From NCBI RefSeq assembly GCF_014268455.2, contig NZ_CP077085.1:4691001-4755000 (forward strand): a stretch of 64,000 nt of DNA, written 5' to 3'. This DNA is from Pseudomonas shahriarae. GTDB lineage: Bacteria > Pseudomonadota > Gammaproteobacteria > Pseudomonadales > Pseudomonadaceae. The notes below the pieces were generated by a model, which searched no databases, was not told the DNA's origin, and saw only the letters and a list, made by a program, of their open reading frames with translations. Positions 55,071-64,000 of this stretch are shown one piece after another. The position numbers were made by a program, and so were the translations under genes. How positions within the stretch are numbered: position 1 is the first letter of the stretch; each line of letters begins with the position of its first letter.

Positions 55071-56024
55071 TCAACTTTCATCAGAGGTGGGTTTGGGCTG
55101 CGAATGGTCCCGGCCGAGGCCCGAGACATGCTGTTTTTGATCAGGGTGGTGTTCGCCAAAGTCCTTTTCGCCCGGGTCTTTGCCTTCGACAGACATGTGC
55201 TCGATCACCGCGTTCATCTCCGCGCCCAGCAGTAATACGGCGGCGGAAATATAGAAGTACAACAGCAGGACAATGATCGCGCCGATGCTGCCGTACATGG
55301 CGTTGTAGTCGGCGAAGGTTTTCACGTAATAGCCAAAGCCCAGGGAAGCGATGATCCAGACCACCACCGCCAGCACCGAGCCTGGCGTGATAAAGCGAAA
55401 TTTCTGCTTCACGTCCGGCATCACGTAGTACATCAAGGCCACGGCGAACATCAGCAGGATCACAATCAACGGCCAGCGCAGGATGGTCCACAGGGTAACG
55501 ACGAATTCCTGCATGCCAATCTGCCCGGCCAGCCACTCCATCACTTGCGGCCCCAGGACCATCAACGCGGCAGCGGCCAGCAACATGCCGGCGATACCCA
55601 CGGTGTAGAGAATCGACAGCGGGAAGCGTTTCCAGATCGGCCGGCCTTCCACCACGTCGTAGGCAGCGTTCATCGCACTCATCATCAGGCGCACGCCCGC
55701 CGAGGCGGTCCACAGCGCGATGACGATACCCACCGACAACAGCCCACCCTTGGATTGCTGCAATTGGTCAATCACCGGGTTGACCTGCTCCAGGGCCTGG
55801 GGCGGCAACACCAGCTCCGATTGCAGGCGCAACCAACTGAAGAAGTCCGGCAGGTGCAGGAAACCAATCAGGGCAATCAGGAACAGCAGGAAGGGAAACA
55901 ATGAAAACAGCATCTGGTAGGCCAGTGCCGAGGCGTAGGTGGGCATCTCGTCGTCGATGAACTCTGTGACGGTGCGCATCAATACGCGGTGCAGCGGCAG
56001 ATCTTTTAATACCGGAAAAATCAT
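55071..56024 (-). CDS. YihY/BrkB-family inner-membrane protein
   Basis: This 317-aa protein has six membrane segments and the family mark LAYQMLFSLFPFLLFLIALIG near the N-terminus, GVRLMMSAMNAAYDV in the middle and a charged C-terminal tail (HPDQKQHVSGLGRD). Once called ribonuclease BN, but that activity belongs to another gene; the role is uncertain. It is co-transcribed with def. Confidence 0.9.
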   Translation of the reverse strand: MIFPVLKDLPLHRVLMRTVTEFIDDEMPTYASALAYQMLFSLFPFLLFLIALIGFLHLPDFFSWLRLQSELVLPPQALEQVNPVIDQLQQSKGGLLSVGIVIALWTASAGVRLMMSAMNAAYDVVEGRPIWKRFPLSILYTVGIAGMLLAAAALMVLGPQVMEWLAGQIGMQEFVVTLWTILRWPLIVILLMFAVALMYYVMPDVKQKFRFITPGSVLAVVVWIIASLGFGYYVKTFADYNAMYGSIGAIIVLLLYFYISAAVLLLGAEMNAVIEHMSVEGKDPGEKDFGEHHPDQKQHVSGLGRDHSQPKPTSDES

Positions 56025-56146
56025 AGCGTCTCCTTTCGCCGCAAAAAGGTTGAGTTCGTGGGCGACTCAGGGGCCGTTTTCTACATCAAGGTAGCCTATT
56101 TGGCGACCTTGAAACAATTTCGAAACTTTAATCCGCCGGTTTGACA

Positions 56147-56175
56147 TAAAAACGGCCATCCGTGGATGACCGTTA
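56147..56175 (-). terminator. Intrinsic terminator of the csbD-like gene
   Basis: On the minus strand AACGGTCATC, a CACG loop and GATGGCCGTT (one mismatch) are followed by TTTTAT. Confidence 0.75.
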
Positions 56176-56200
56176 TGCTGCGTGTTGGCAGGCGGGTGAA

Positions 56201-56392
56201 TCAGGCTTTGTCGACCGTATTCTTTACCGCGTCCTTGACCTTGCCGATCGCTTGCTGGGCTTCGCCCTTCTTCTCTTGGATCTTGCCTTCGGCCTCAAGC
56301 TGGGTGTTGTCTGTGGCTTTGCCGACACCTTGTTTGATATTGCCAATGGCTTCGTTCGCTAAACCTTTTGCCTTATCCGCTGTGCTACCCAT
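56201..56392 (-). CDS. CsbD-family stress protein
   Basis: This 63-aa hydrophilic protein begins MGSTADKAKGLANEAIGNIK and has the repeated KG-x-A pattern of CsbD proteins. Relatives are induced by general stress. The start at 56392 drops seven upstream residues. A terminator follows. Confidence 0.9.
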   Translation of the reverse strand: MGSTADKAKGLANEAIGNIKQGVGKATDNTQLEAEGKIQEKKGEAQQAIGKVKDAVKNTVDKA

Positions 56393-56591
56393 GGTATTTC
56401 TCCGTAAGAACAATCAAGGATTTTGGTCATTACCTAAGGATTGACCCTGGGCATTTGCGCAGAGTTTCAATTATTTGCGTCAGGCATTTCATCACCCCGC
56501 ACAGGTTTGGCTTTATGTTTTGCGGCCAACCCACGAGAATGCCCGGCAGATTCAGGCTCAACCGCTGAATAACAGATCCCGTAGGAAGGTT

Positions 56592-56969
56592 ATGAAACTC
56601 AATAAATCACAGGCCATCGCCCGCAGAAACCTGGAACTGGGCGGTGCCGTGCTCGGTGTCAACAACTGCCACTTCACCGACCTGGACCGCAAGCGCAACA
56701 TCTGGTGGTTCGACCTGCCGGTGGCGCGCATCGCCATTGGCCAGTACGAGTGGATTCATTTGTTGATGCACAACGCCGAAACCGATCAGCTACTGCACCT
56801 GAAAGTACCGACCGTGTACCTGCGTGAGAAGCTTGAAGGGTTGGTGGTACGCAATGCAGGCAAGCGCAAGCCGGAGATTACCCTGGAGCTGAGCGCGGAC
56901 AAGGACTCGTTCCTGAAGGATGTACGCCCGGCAGGCGCTGGCGTGAGCTTCGCGCAGTTCGCCCTGTAG
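56592..56969 (+). CDS. Conserved hypothetical protein
   Basis: This 125-aa protein has no signal peptide or membrane segment. Marks are VLGVNNCHFTDLDRKRNIWW, VPTVYLREKLEGL and the ending GAGVSFAQFAL. I recognise no family. The start at 56592 has AAGG closely ahead; the longer frame is unlikely. Confidence 0.65.
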   Translation: MKLNKSQAIARRNLELGGAVLGVNNCHFTDLDRKRNIWWFDLPVARIAIGQYEWIHLLMHNAETDQLLHLKVPTVYLREKLEGLVVRNAGKRKPEITLELSADKDSFLKDVRPAGAGVSFAQFAL

Positions 56970-56981
56970 ACACCCGATCAG

Positions 56982-57031
56982 AAATGTGGGGGCTGACAGG
57001 ACGCCATCGCGGGCAAGCCCGCTCCCACAGG
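56982..57031. repeat. Degenerate REPIN
   Basis: The left arm ATGTGGGGGCTG is damaged and the right arm CGCGGGCAAGCCCGCTCCCACAG is intact, with only a few bases between. Confidence 0.65.
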
Positions 57032-57134
57032 GGTTGTGCTGTACAGGAGTTTTGAGTGCGGCCCAGGACAAATGGCTTGTCGGGTCGCCGCATCGCGGCG
57101 ATAGCGGTGGGTCAGTCGACACTCAGCGCCCAAT

Positions 57135-57162
57135 AAAAAGCCCCGCATTCGCGGGGCTTTTT
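57135..57162 (-). terminator. Rho-independent terminator of fadD1
   Basis: AAAAAGCCCCGC, an ATTC loop and GCGGGGCTTTTT lie directly after the fadD1 stop, symmetric on both strands. Confidence 0.9.
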
Positions 57163-57164
57163 GT

Positions 57165-58856
57165 TTACTTCTTCAGGCCCAGTTTCTTCATCTCTTCATC
57201 GCGCAACTCACGACGCAGGATCTTGCCCACGTTAGTGGTCGGCAGTGCTTCGCGGAACTCGACAGCCTTCGGCACTTTGTAGCCGGTGACGTTGGCGCGC
57301 ATATGCTCCATCACCTGCTCCTTGGTCAGTGTCGCGCCTGGCTTGACCACGATGAACAGCTTGATGTGCTCGCCCGATTTCTCGTCCGGTACACCAATGG
57401 CCGCGCATTGCAGCACGCCCGGCAGGCTTGCCAGCACGTCTTCCAGCTCGTTGGGGTAGACGTTGAAACCGGAGACCAGAATCATGTCCTTCTTGCGATC
57501 AACGATGCGCATGTAGCCGTCTGGCTGGATGATCGCGATATCGCCGGTCTTCAGCCAGCCTTGGCTGTCGAGCACTTCGGCGGTGGCGTCTTCACGCTGC
57601 CAGTAGCCCTTCATCACTTGCGGGCCCTTGACGCACAGCTCGCCGATTTCGCCCAGAGGCAACTCGACACCCTCATCCGAGATGACTTTGCACAGGGTCG
57701 AGGGCACCGGGATGCCGATGGTGCCGATCTGGATATTCTGGATCGGGTTGACCGTGGCCACTGGGCTGGTTTCGGTCATGCCGTAACCTTCACAGATATT
57801 GCAGCCGGTCACGGCCTTCCAACGCTCGGCCGCCGCCAGTTGCAATGCCATGCCACCCGACAGCGTGACCTTGAGCCCCGAGAAGTCCAGCTTGCGGAAG
57901 CCTTCGTTGTTGCACAGGGCCACGAACAGGGTGTTCAGGCCGACAAAGCCGCTGAACTTCCACTTCGACAACTCCTTGACCATCGCCGGCAGGTCGCGCG
58001 GGTTGCTGATCAGGATGTTGTGGTTGCCGATCAGCATCATCGCCATGCAATGAAAGGTGAAGGCATAGATGTGGTACAGCGGCAGCGGCGTGATCAGGAT
58101 CTCGCAGCCTTCGTTGAGGTTGGAGCCCATCAGCGCCTTGCACTGCAGCATGTTGGCGACCAGGTTGCGATGGGTCAGCATCGCGCCCTTGGCCACGCCG
58201 GTGGTGCCGCCGGTGTATTGCAGTACGGCGACGTCTTCGCTGGCCGGGCTGGCGTCGGTGACCGGCTGGCCATGCCCCTTGGCCAGGACGTCGTTGAACT
58301 TGATCGCCTGGGGCAAGTGATAGGCCGGGACCATCTTCTTCACGTACTTGATGACGCTGTTGATCAGCAACCGCTTGAGCGGCGGCAACAGGTCAGCCAC
58401 TTCGGTGACGATCACGTGCTTGACGCCAGTCTTGGGCACGACTTTTTCTGCCAGGTGCGCCATGTTGGCCAGGCAGATCAGGGCTTTGGCCCCGGAGTCG
58501 TTGAACTGGTGTTCCATCTCCCGCGCGGTGTACAGCGGGTTGGTGTTGACCACGATCAGGCCGGCGCGGATAGCGCCAAACACGGCGACCGGGTATTGCA
58601 GGAGGTTGGGCAATTGCACGGCGATTCGATCACCGGGCTGCAAGTCGGTATGCTGTTGCAGGTACGCGGCAAAGGCACCGGACAATTCGTACAACTCACC
58701 GTAGGTGATTGTCTTGCCCAGGTTGCTGAAAGCCGGTTTGTCGGCGAAGCGTTGGCAGGACTGTTTCAGTACCGCCTGAATATTTTGATACTCGTCTGGA
58801 TTGATGTCTGCAGCAATCCCGGCGGGGTACTTATCCTTCCAAAAGTCTTCGATCAT
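57165..58856 (-). CDS. fadD1: Long-chain fatty acid-CoA ligase
   Basis: This 563-aa AMP-forming ligase activates fatty acids with ATP and CoA for beta-oxidation. It shows the P-loop LQYTGGTTGVAKGAMLTH, the FACS core GYGMTETSP and GWLKTGDIAIIQPDGYMRI, and the C-terminal GKILRREL lysine. It is the downstream member of a tandem pair with fadD2 (60% or so of motifs shared by eye). Confidence 0.94.
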   Translation of the reverse strand: MIEDFWKDKYPAGIAADINPDEYQNIQAVLKQSCQRFADKPAFSNLGKTITYGELYELSGAFAAYLQQHTDLQPGDRIAVQLPNLLQYPVAVFGAIRAGLIVVNTNPLYTAREMEHQFNDSGAKALICLANMAHLAEKVVPKTGVKHVIVTEVADLLPPLKRLLINSVIKYVKKMVPAYHLPQAIKFNDVLAKGHGQPVTDASPASEDVAVLQYTGGTTGVAKGAMLTHRNLVANMLQCKALMGSNLNEGCEILITPLPLYHIYAFTFHCMAMMLIGNHNILISNPRDLPAMVKELSKWKFSGFVGLNTLFVALCNNEGFRKLDFSGLKVTLSGGMALQLAAAERWKAVTGCNICEGYGMTETSPVATVNPIQNIQIGTIGIPVPSTLCKVISDEGVELPLGEIGELCVKGPQVMKGYWQREDATAEVLDSQGWLKTGDIAIIQPDGYMRIVDRKKDMILVSGFNVYPNELEDVLASLPGVLQCAAIGVPDEKSGEHIKLFIVVKPGATLTKEQVMEHMRANVTGYKVPKAVEFREALPTTNVGKILRRELRDEEMKKLGLKK

Positions 58857-59170
58857 GGAAGCCCACTCCTCAGCGACGCGAATTCATTCACCGCATTTGA
58901 TGCGATTATTATTTGTGTGTTTTTAGGTGATTCCGGCTGTTTCAAGCAGGCCGAGAGGTCACAAAGCGCGCCGAGAGTAGCAGCTTTGCCAAGGGCCGCC
59001 TAGAGCCAAAAGAGGCCCCTACAGTCATAAACATGACTCAAGAATATGCAGTAGTCATTTTTAGAGCAAAGATTCTATAACCTGCGAAACCGCTCTACTT
59101 TAAGGGTGTACACCGTAAATGTGGGAGCTGGCTTGCCAGCTCCCACATTTGAATCGCATTTCAATTCAGG
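58857..59170. other. fadD2-fadD1 intergenic region
   Basis: About 310 bases without a gene. It should hold the fadD1 promoter. A REP-type hairpin AAATGTGGGAGCTGGCTTGCCAGCTCCCACATTT lies at 59117-59150. A FadR/PsrA-type site was not recognised. Confidence 0.5.
59117..59150. repeat. Compact REP hairpin
   Basis: AAATGTGGGAGCTGG-CTTG-CCAGCTCCCACATTT is a nearly perfect 15-bp stem just after the fadD2 stop and may act as its terminator. Confidence 0.8.
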
Positions 59171-60859
59171 TCAGGCGATATCGCGAAGCTCTCTGCGCAG
59201 GATCTTGCCTACCGGCGTCATCGGCAGCGAGTCGCGCAACACAATGTGCTTGGGCACTTTGTAGCCGGTGAAGTTGGCCTTGCAGTAAGTCTTCAGCTCC
59301 TCAAGGCTGACACCCTGGGCCCGCGCCACCACGAACAGTTTCACCGCCTCGCCGGTACGCTCGTCAGGCACGCCGATCACCGCGCAGTTGGCAACGTTCG
59401 GGTGGGCCATCACCACGTCTTCGATCTCGTTGGGGTACACATTGAAGCCCGAGACGATGATCAGGTCTTTCTTGCGGTCGACAATGCGCACAAAACCGTC
59501 GGGGTCGATCACCGCAATATCGCCAGTCTTGAGCCAGCCCTCGGCGTCCAGGGTCTCGGCAGTGGCCGCCGGTTGCTGCCAGTAGCCCTTCATGACCTGC
59601 GGGCCCTTGATGCACAACTCGCCCCGCTCGCCCATCGGCAACTCGACGCCGGCGTCATCAATAACCTTCATCGCCGTGCCCGGCACTGGAATACCCACGG
59701 TGCCCAGGCGCGATTGATCACCGTAGGGGTTGGTGCTGGCCACTGGCGACGTCTCAGTCAGGCCGTAGCCTTCGCCGATGGAACAGCCGGTGATCTGCTT
59801 CCAGCGCTCGGCAGTGGCCTTGACCAGGGCGGTACCGCCGGAGTTGGTGATCTTCAGGTGGGAGAAGTCCAGGGTCTTGAAATCCGGGTGCTCCATCAAG
59901 GCGACAAACAGTGTGTTGAGCCCCAGCAACCCGGTAAACCGCCACTTCTTCAATTCCTTGATAAAGCCGCCGATGTCCCGTGGATTGGTGATCAGCACGT
60001 TGTGGTTGCCGGTGACCATCATGCACATGCAGTTCGCCGTAAAGGCATAGATGTGATACAGCGGCAGCGGCGCGATCATCACCTCCTGCCCTTCCTTGAC
60101 CAGCGGATGCCCGTCTTCACGCAGCTGGGACATGCACGCCCGCACCTGCTGCATGTTCGCCACCAGGTTGCCGTGGGTGAGCATCGCGCCCTTGGCCAGG
60201 CCGGTGGTGCCGCCGGTGTATTGCAGCACGGCGATGTCATCGAGGGTCATCGGGTGGCGGGTCACGGCCAGGCCCGCGCCCATGCGCAAGGCGCGCTTGA
60301 ACGACACCGCCCGAGGCAGGCTGTAGGCCGGGACCATCTTCTTCACTTTGTCGACCACGGTGTTGATCAGCCAGCCCTTGGCGGCGGGCATGAAGTCGCC
60401 CATCTTCGCTTCGATCAGGTACTCGATCTCGGTGTCGGCCGCCACTTCCTGGACCCGGGAACCAAACAGGTTGAGGTAGACCAGCGCACGAATGCCCGCA
60501 TCCTTGAACTGATGGCGCATTTCCCGCGGGGTGTACAACGGGTTGGTGTTGACCACCACCAGCCCGGCGCGCAAGGCGCCGAACACGGCAATCGGGTAAT
60601 GCAGGACGTTGGGCATCTGCACCGCAATACGGTCACCCGGCTTGAGATCGGTGTGGTGTTGCAGGTAGCCGGCGAACGCCGCACTCTGGCGCTCCAGGTC
60701 GGCGTAGGTCAGGGTGATCCCCATGTTGCTGAATGCCGGACGGTCGGCAAAGGCTTTACAGGAACGCTCGAAGACTTCGATTACTGACTTGTACGCCGAC
60801 AGGTCAAGCTCATTGGGAACGCCTGTTGCGCGTTTGTCATTCCAGAAATCAGGTTGCAT
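59171..60859 (-). CDS. fadD2: Long-chain fatty acid-CoA ligase (second copy)
   Basis: This 562-aa paralogue of the neighbouring fadD1 has P-loop LQYTGGTTGLAKGAMLTH, GYGLTETSPVAS, GWLKTGDIAVIDPDGFVRI and GKILRREL. In pseudomonads the pair differs in chain-length preference and induction. It is divergent from the alpha/beta hydrolase gene. Confidence 0.94.
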   Translation of the reverse strand: MQPDFWNDKRATGVPNELDLSAYKSVIEVFERSCKAFADRPAFSNMGITLTYADLERQSAAFAGYLQHHTDLKPGDRIAVQMPNVLHYPIAVFGALRAGLVVVNTNPLYTPREMRHQFKDAGIRALVYLNLFGSRVQEVAADTEIEYLIEAKMGDFMPAAKGWLINTVVDKVKKMVPAYSLPRAVSFKRALRMGAGLAVTRHPMTLDDIAVLQYTGGTTGLAKGAMLTHGNLVANMQQVRACMSQLREDGHPLVKEGQEVMIAPLPLYHIYAFTANCMCMMVTGNHNVLITNPRDIGGFIKELKKWRFTGLLGLNTLFVALMEHPDFKTLDFSHLKITNSGGTALVKATAERWKQITGCSIGEGYGLTETSPVASTNPYGDQSRLGTVGIPVPGTAMKVIDDAGVELPMGERGELCIKGPQVMKGYWQQPAATAETLDAEGWLKTGDIAVIDPDGFVRIVDRKKDLIIVSGFNVYPNEIEDVVMAHPNVANCAVIGVPDERTGEAVKLFVVARAQGVSLEELKTYCKANFTGYKVPKHIVLRDSLPMTPVGKILRRELRDIA

Positions 60860-61069
60860 TATTCTTGTCCTCTTACCCGAGTGTGCCCGACCGCTTCCGG
60901 CTGTTTAAGGGAAGCGGAGCTTCGGGGACGTTAGCAGCTATGGCCAAACAGGCAAATACACTAAAACGTGTCATTGATTGTATGAATCTTGCCCCTGAGG
61001 CCGCGGGTGATCAGACGCCGGCCCTCGGATGAGCTATACACTGCAACGACCCTGAGCAAAGGAAGCGCC

Positions 61070-62014
61070 ATGAACCACACCACTTTCTGGCTGACCGCGA
61101 ACGACCGCAGCCGCCTGTACGTCAACCAGTGGCTACCGGACGGCACGCCCACGGCGCTGGTGATGCTGGCCCATGGCATGGCCGAGCACAGCGGCCGCTA
61201 TGCGCGCCTGGCCCAGGCCCTGTGTGATGCCGGCTACGGCGTGTACGCCCCGGACCTGCGCGGCCATGGCCGTACCGCCGATGAAGGCACCCTGGGCCTG
61301 TTTGCCGAGCGCGATGGCTGGAACAAAGTGGTAGGTGACCTGGCCGCGCTCAACCAGCACATCGGCCAGCAAGCCCCCGGTGTGCCGATCCTCCTGCTGG
61401 GCCATAGCATGGGCAGCTATATCGCCCAGGCCTATCTGTTGCATCACAGTGCCAGCCTGCACGGGGCGATTCTCAGTGGGTCGAACTTCCAGCCGGTGGC
61501 CCTGTACCGCGCCGCCCGCCTGATCGCCCGGGCCGAACGCCTGCGCCAGGGCCTCAGGGGCCGCAGCGCACTGATCGAGTTTCTGTCGTTTGGCTCGTTC
61601 AACAAGGCCTTCAAGCCCAACCGCACGGCGTTTGACTGGCTGAGCCGCGACCCGGACGAAGTGGACAAGTACGTCAACGACCCCCTGTGCGGCTTTCGTT
61701 GCACCAACCAGCTATGGATCGACCTGCTGGGTGGCTTGCAGCAAATCAGCAAAGCGTCCAATCTCAAACAGATTGATCCGGGCCTGCCAATCCTGGTGAT
61801 GGGCGGCGAATGTGATCCGGTCAGTGAAGGCAAGCGTCTCACCAGCCTGGCCAACGCATTGCGCGATGCCGGCTGCCAGAACCTGCACGTGAACATCTAC
61901 CCGCAGGCGCGCCACGAACTCTTCAATGAAACCAACCGCGATGCGGTCACCGCCGATGTGCTGGCCTGGATGGCCCAGGCCGTGAACCATCGCCGGCCGG
62001 CGCGCTGCGAGTGA
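61070..62014 (+). CDS. Alpha/beta hydrolase (monoacylglycerol lipase-like)
   Basis: This 314-aa cytoplasmic serine hydrolase has the nucleophile elbow LLGHSMGSYIAQ, the oxyanion block LAHGMAEHSGRYARLAQAL and the late QARHELFNETN with the catalytic His. It probably releases fatty acids for the neighbouring FadD enzymes. The start at 61070 (MNHTTFWLTAND) has AAGGAAG ahead. Confidence 0.9.
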   Translation: MNHTTFWLTANDRSRLYVNQWLPDGTPTALVMLAHGMAEHSGRYARLAQALCDAGYGVYAPDLRGHGRTADEGTLGLFAERDGWNKVVGDLAALNQHIGQQAPGVPILLLGHSMGSYIAQAYLLHHSASLHGAILSGSNFQPVALYRAARLIARAERLRQGLRGRSALIEFLSFGSFNKAFKPNRTAFDWLSRDPDEVDKYVNDPLCGFRCTNQLWIDLLGGLQQISKASNLKQIDPGLPILVMGGECDPVSEGKRLTSLANALRDAGCQNLHVNIYPQARHELFNETNRDAVTADVLAWMAQAVNHRRPARCE

Positions 62015-62082
62015 ACGCATAAATATTTTCGTTTAAAATCAACGAATTAAGATTACCGATTAGCCACAGGATGCAGGATCAG

Positions 62083-62553
62083 ATGACCCAGGTTACCAAC
62101 ACTCCGTACGAAGCCCTCGAAGTTGGCCAGAAAGCCACCTACAGCAAAACCGTGGAAGAGCGCGATATCCAGCTGTTCGCGGCAATGTCCGGCGACCATA
62201 ACCCGGTGCACCTGGATGCCGAATTCGCCAAGGCGACCATGTTCAAGGAGCGGATCGCCCACGGCATGTTCAGCGGCGCCTTGATCAGCGCGGCAGTCGC
62301 TTGTGAGCTGCCTGGGCCGGGCACCATCTATATCGGTCAGCAGATGAGCTTCCAGAAGCCGGTGAAAATCGGCGACACCTTGACCGTACGTCTGGAAATC
62401 CTCGAGAAGCTGCCCAAGTTCCGCGTGCGGATTGCCACCCAGGTGTTCAACCAGCGTGATGAGTTGGTGGTGGATGGCGAAGCCGAGATCCTCGCGCCAC
62501 GCAAACAGCAGGTTGTGACCTTGACCGAGTTGCCGGCGATCAGCATCGGCTGA
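62083..62553 (+). CDS. MaoC-family enoyl-CoA hydratase
   Basis: This 156-aa hot-dog fold hydratase has the hydratase-2 motif AAMSGDHNPVHLDAEFAKATMF with the catalytic Asp and His. It is predicted to act on enoyl-CoA, giving (R)-3-hydroxyacyl-CoA, as PhaJ-type enzymes do. The order fadD1-fadD2-hydrolase-MaoC occurs in other pseudomonads. The start at 62083 has AGGA ahead; ATG 62071 is the alternative. Confidence 0.9.
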   Translation: MTQVTNTPYEALEVGQKATYSKTVEERDIQLFAAMSGDHNPVHLDAEFAKATMFKERIAHGMFSGALISAAVACELPGPGTIYIGQQMSFQKPVKIGDTLTVRLEILEKLPKFRVRIATQVFNQRDELVVDGEAEILAPRKQQVVTLTELPAISIG

Positions 62554-62572
62554 TCAGGCATGTGAAATAAAA

Positions 62573-62667
62573 AATGTGGGAGCGGGCTTGCCTGCGATGG
62601 CGTTCTGTCAGTCGATACATACATCGACTGATCAACCGCTATCGCAGGCAAGCCAGCTCCCACATTT
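62573..62667. repeat. REPIN
   Basis: AATGTGGGAGCGGGCTTGCCTGCGAT and the inverted ATCGCAGGCAAGCCAGCTCCCACATT enclose about 45 bases that contain a smaller palindrome (AGTCGAT...ATCGACT). Confidence 0.9.
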
Positions 62668-62691
62668 GTATCGGGGTACGGCGCAATTACC

Positions 62692-62722
62692 AGTGGGAGC
62701 AGGTTTGCCTGCTCCCACATTT
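62692..62722. repeat. Single compact REP
   Basis: AGTGGGAGCAGGTTTGCCTGCTCCCACATTT is a 12-bp hairpin that directly precedes the convergent DUF2383 gene's stop. Confidence 0.75.
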
Positions 62723-62738
62723 GTTACCTCGGCGCAGC

Positions 62739-63206
62739 TCAGGACTGGGCGCGAACCTGGTTACGCAGGGCTTTCACCTGGTCGTGATTGCGTTGCGCAC
62801 CATGATACTGGCGCTCAACCAGGTCACGAATACCGACCAGGTTGTGCTTGTTGATTTTCTCGATGGCCTCTTTGTAAGCCTTCAGTGCGTGGTCTTCACC
62901 GCGCTCGGCTTCGTTGAGTACCGCTTCTTCGTCCTTGCCGGTGACCATCGACTTCACGTCGACCCAGCCACGGTGCAGTGCGCCGGCCACGCTGCCGGAA
63001 TCTTCCGGATCGCCACCCAAGGCCCGCACCGCCGTTTGCAGTTCGGCAGCCGCCGACGCGCAGTCTGCGGAACGCTTGATGAACAGCGCCTTGAGCTCAG
63101 GGTGCTTGATGTCTTCTGCGCAGGTCTTGAAGCCTTCCTGGCCGTCTTTGCTGGTTTCGATCAGGTCATTGAGTACGGAGATCGACTCTTTGTTGATATC
63201 AGTCAT
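62739..63206 (-). CDS. PA2169-type four-helix-bundle protein (DUF2383)
   Basis: This 155-aa ferritin-like helical protein shows VLNDLIETSKDGQEGFKTCAEDI and AVLNEAERGEDHALKAYKEAI with the Glu/His spacing that could hold metal. Pseudomonads have several copies, often stress induced. The reaction is unknown. Confidence 0.9.
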   Translation of the reverse strand: MTDINKESISVLNDLIETSKDGQEGFKTCAEDIKHPELKALFIKRSADCASAAAELQTAVRALGGDPEDSGSVAGALHRGWVDVKSMVTGKDEEAVLNEAERGEDHALKAYKEAIEKINKHNLVGIRDLVERQYHGAQRNHDQVKALRNQVRAQS

Positions 63207-63412
63207 TTTTCAATTCCTTCGCGGGTTTAGAAAGGTATTGAGGTAGTTGCAGCGCCCGTGCCAGGTCTTGAATCAATATTTATTCCTTATTTTTCAATAA
63301 GTTATAAATAACCCTCAAATCTGTATCCGCTTTATTTGCATGATCTGTCATTTGGCCTTCATGCAGAATGCCTGTATTTTCCAAGGCATCCTCCTGATTG
63401 CCTGAAGCCCGT

Positions 63413-63649
63413 ATGAACCCCGAAAAACTCGAACTGCTGATCACCCGCCAAATGCCGTTCGGCAAGTACAAGGGCCGGATCATTGCCGACCTGCCCGGCC
63501 CGTACCTGAACTGGTTTGCCCGCGAAGGTTTTCCCCACGGCGAGCTGGGCGGTTTGCTGGCCTTGATGCAGGAAATCGACCACAACGGCCTGTCCGAACT
63601 GCTGGAACCGCTACGCGACAAACACGGTAAACCCGCCCCGCGCCACTAA
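63413..63649 (+). CDS. DUF3820 family protein
   Basis: This 78-aa protein has MPFGKYKGRIIADLPGPYL, LNWFAREGFPHGELG, the standard DUF3820 block, shared with nucleic-acid-related proteins. The role is unknown. The start at 63413 is an ATG; the next gene begins 12 bases after its stop, so the two are probably co-transcribed. Confidence 0.87.
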   Translation: MNPEKLELLITRQMPFGKYKGRIIADLPGPYLNWFAREGFPHGELGGLLALMQEIDHNGLSELLEPLRDKHGKPAPRH

Positions 63650-63661
63650 CCGAGCCCGCCC

Positions 63662-64000
63662 ATGCCCCACACCCGCGACGAAGCCTATTGGCAGGCCATT
63701 GCCCAGCGCTATGACCTGGAGCCCGGCCCCATCAACCTGGAAAACGGCTACTTTGGCCGCATGAGCCGGGCCGTGTTGGCCCAGTATCAGGAGCACGTGG
63801 CCTTCATCAATCGCAGCAACTCGGTGCACGTGCGCCAGCGCTTCGAGCAAGGGCAACACGTCGAGATCCGCCGGCAACTGGCCGAGTTGGTCAACGTCGA
63901 CCCAGAAGCGATTGCTTTCACCCGCAATGCCACCGAAGCCCTGCAGTCGCTGATCCGCAACTACAACCGCCTGCAGCCGGGCGACCAGGTGCTGATCAGC
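63662..64000 (+). CDS. Class V aminotransferase-fold PLP enzyme (partial, 3' end outside window)
   Basis: The first 113 residues (MPHTRDEAYWQAIAQRYDLE, LENGYFGRMSRAVLAQ, AFTRNATEALQSLIRNYNRLQPGDQVLIS) match the N-terminus of isopenicillin-N-epimerase-like PLP enzymes. The PLP lysine lies outside the window. The substrate cannot be told. Confidence 0.87.
   Translation, partial: MPHTRDEAYWQAIAQRYDLEPGPINLENGYFGRMSRAVLAQYQEHVAFINRSNSVHVRQRFEQGQHVEIRRQLAELVNVDPEAIAFTRNATEALQSLIRNYNRLQPGDQVLIS

Noticed and set aside
57303..59003. 566-codon open frame antisense to fadD1 (and a similar one opposite fadD2 at 59246-60787)
   Set aside because: Both are His/Gln-rich shadows of the ligase genes without ribosome binding sites or family matches.

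Overview
The window reads as chromosome of a Pseudomonas of the fluorescens group. The evidence is the arginine succinyltransferase/aot/argR block, the tandem fadD genes, the gluconate (gnu) cluster, DUF2790/DUF3509/DUF6124 proteins, and the many REP/REPIN palindromes of the GTGGGAGC(T/G)GGCTTGCC(T/C)GCGAT type. Most of it is GC-rich core genome. I saw no tRNA, rRNA, CRISPR array or intact insertion sequence.

0-11 kb, all minus strand: arginine uptake and catabolism run in one direction, aotJ-aotQ-aotM-aotO-aotP-argR-aruC-aruF-aruG(partial). ArgR-type half-sites lie before aotJ and before aruC, and a terminator-like attenuator lies between aotJ and aotQ. acsA follows upstream. 11-13.3 kb: a small secreted DUF2790 protein and nrdB, without nrdA next to it.

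13.3-20.8 kb is the accessory part, with AT-rich DNA from about 13.3 to 18.2 kb. It holds a three-gene cassette: a 36-aa ORF, a 710-aa protein with two GHKL ATPase modules, and a 454-aa protein with a receiver-like N-terminus. Next come a 5-methylcytosine DNA methyltransferase, a divergent AspBHI/MspJI-like restriction endonuclease, and a decayed vsr gene in three frames that no simple ORF call shows. Just right of it is a phage-type immunity module: a C4-like antisense RNA, a 30-aa leader ORF whose ribosome binding site it can pair with, and an overlapping BRO-N antirepressor-like gene. The kinase/receiver cassette beside the restriction-modification genes is my best candidate for an undescribed (probably defence) system.

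21-36 kb: a HAD phosphatase, a protein of unknown function, an XRE regulator under a perfect LexA box, an amidase remnant, an MBL-fold hydrolase/TetR pair with a clear operator, a MASE2-GGDEF cyclase, a LysR regulator with an amidotransferase-like gene pair, glpQ, an AraC regulator, a sterol desaturase-like enzyme, a PepSY protein, a chemoreceptor, a CorA/ZntB remnant and a Pit phosphate transporter.

37-51 kb: a PACE transporter with a divergent LysR regulator, a sigma-factor/YciI/SRPBCC/SnoaL operon, a hipBA-like toxin-antitoxin pair, alaC, the gluconate permease/kinase/regulator cluster with matching operators, a DUF6124 gene behind a possible two-state RNA leader, a GST and an epimerase. 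51-64 kb: a BdlA-like PAS chemoreceptor, a 38-aa lysine-rich protein, peptide deformylase, a YihY/BrkB membrane protein, CsbD, fadD1-fadD2 with a divergent hydrolase and a MaoC hydratase, a DUF2383 protein, a DUF3820 protein and the start of a class V aminotransferase.
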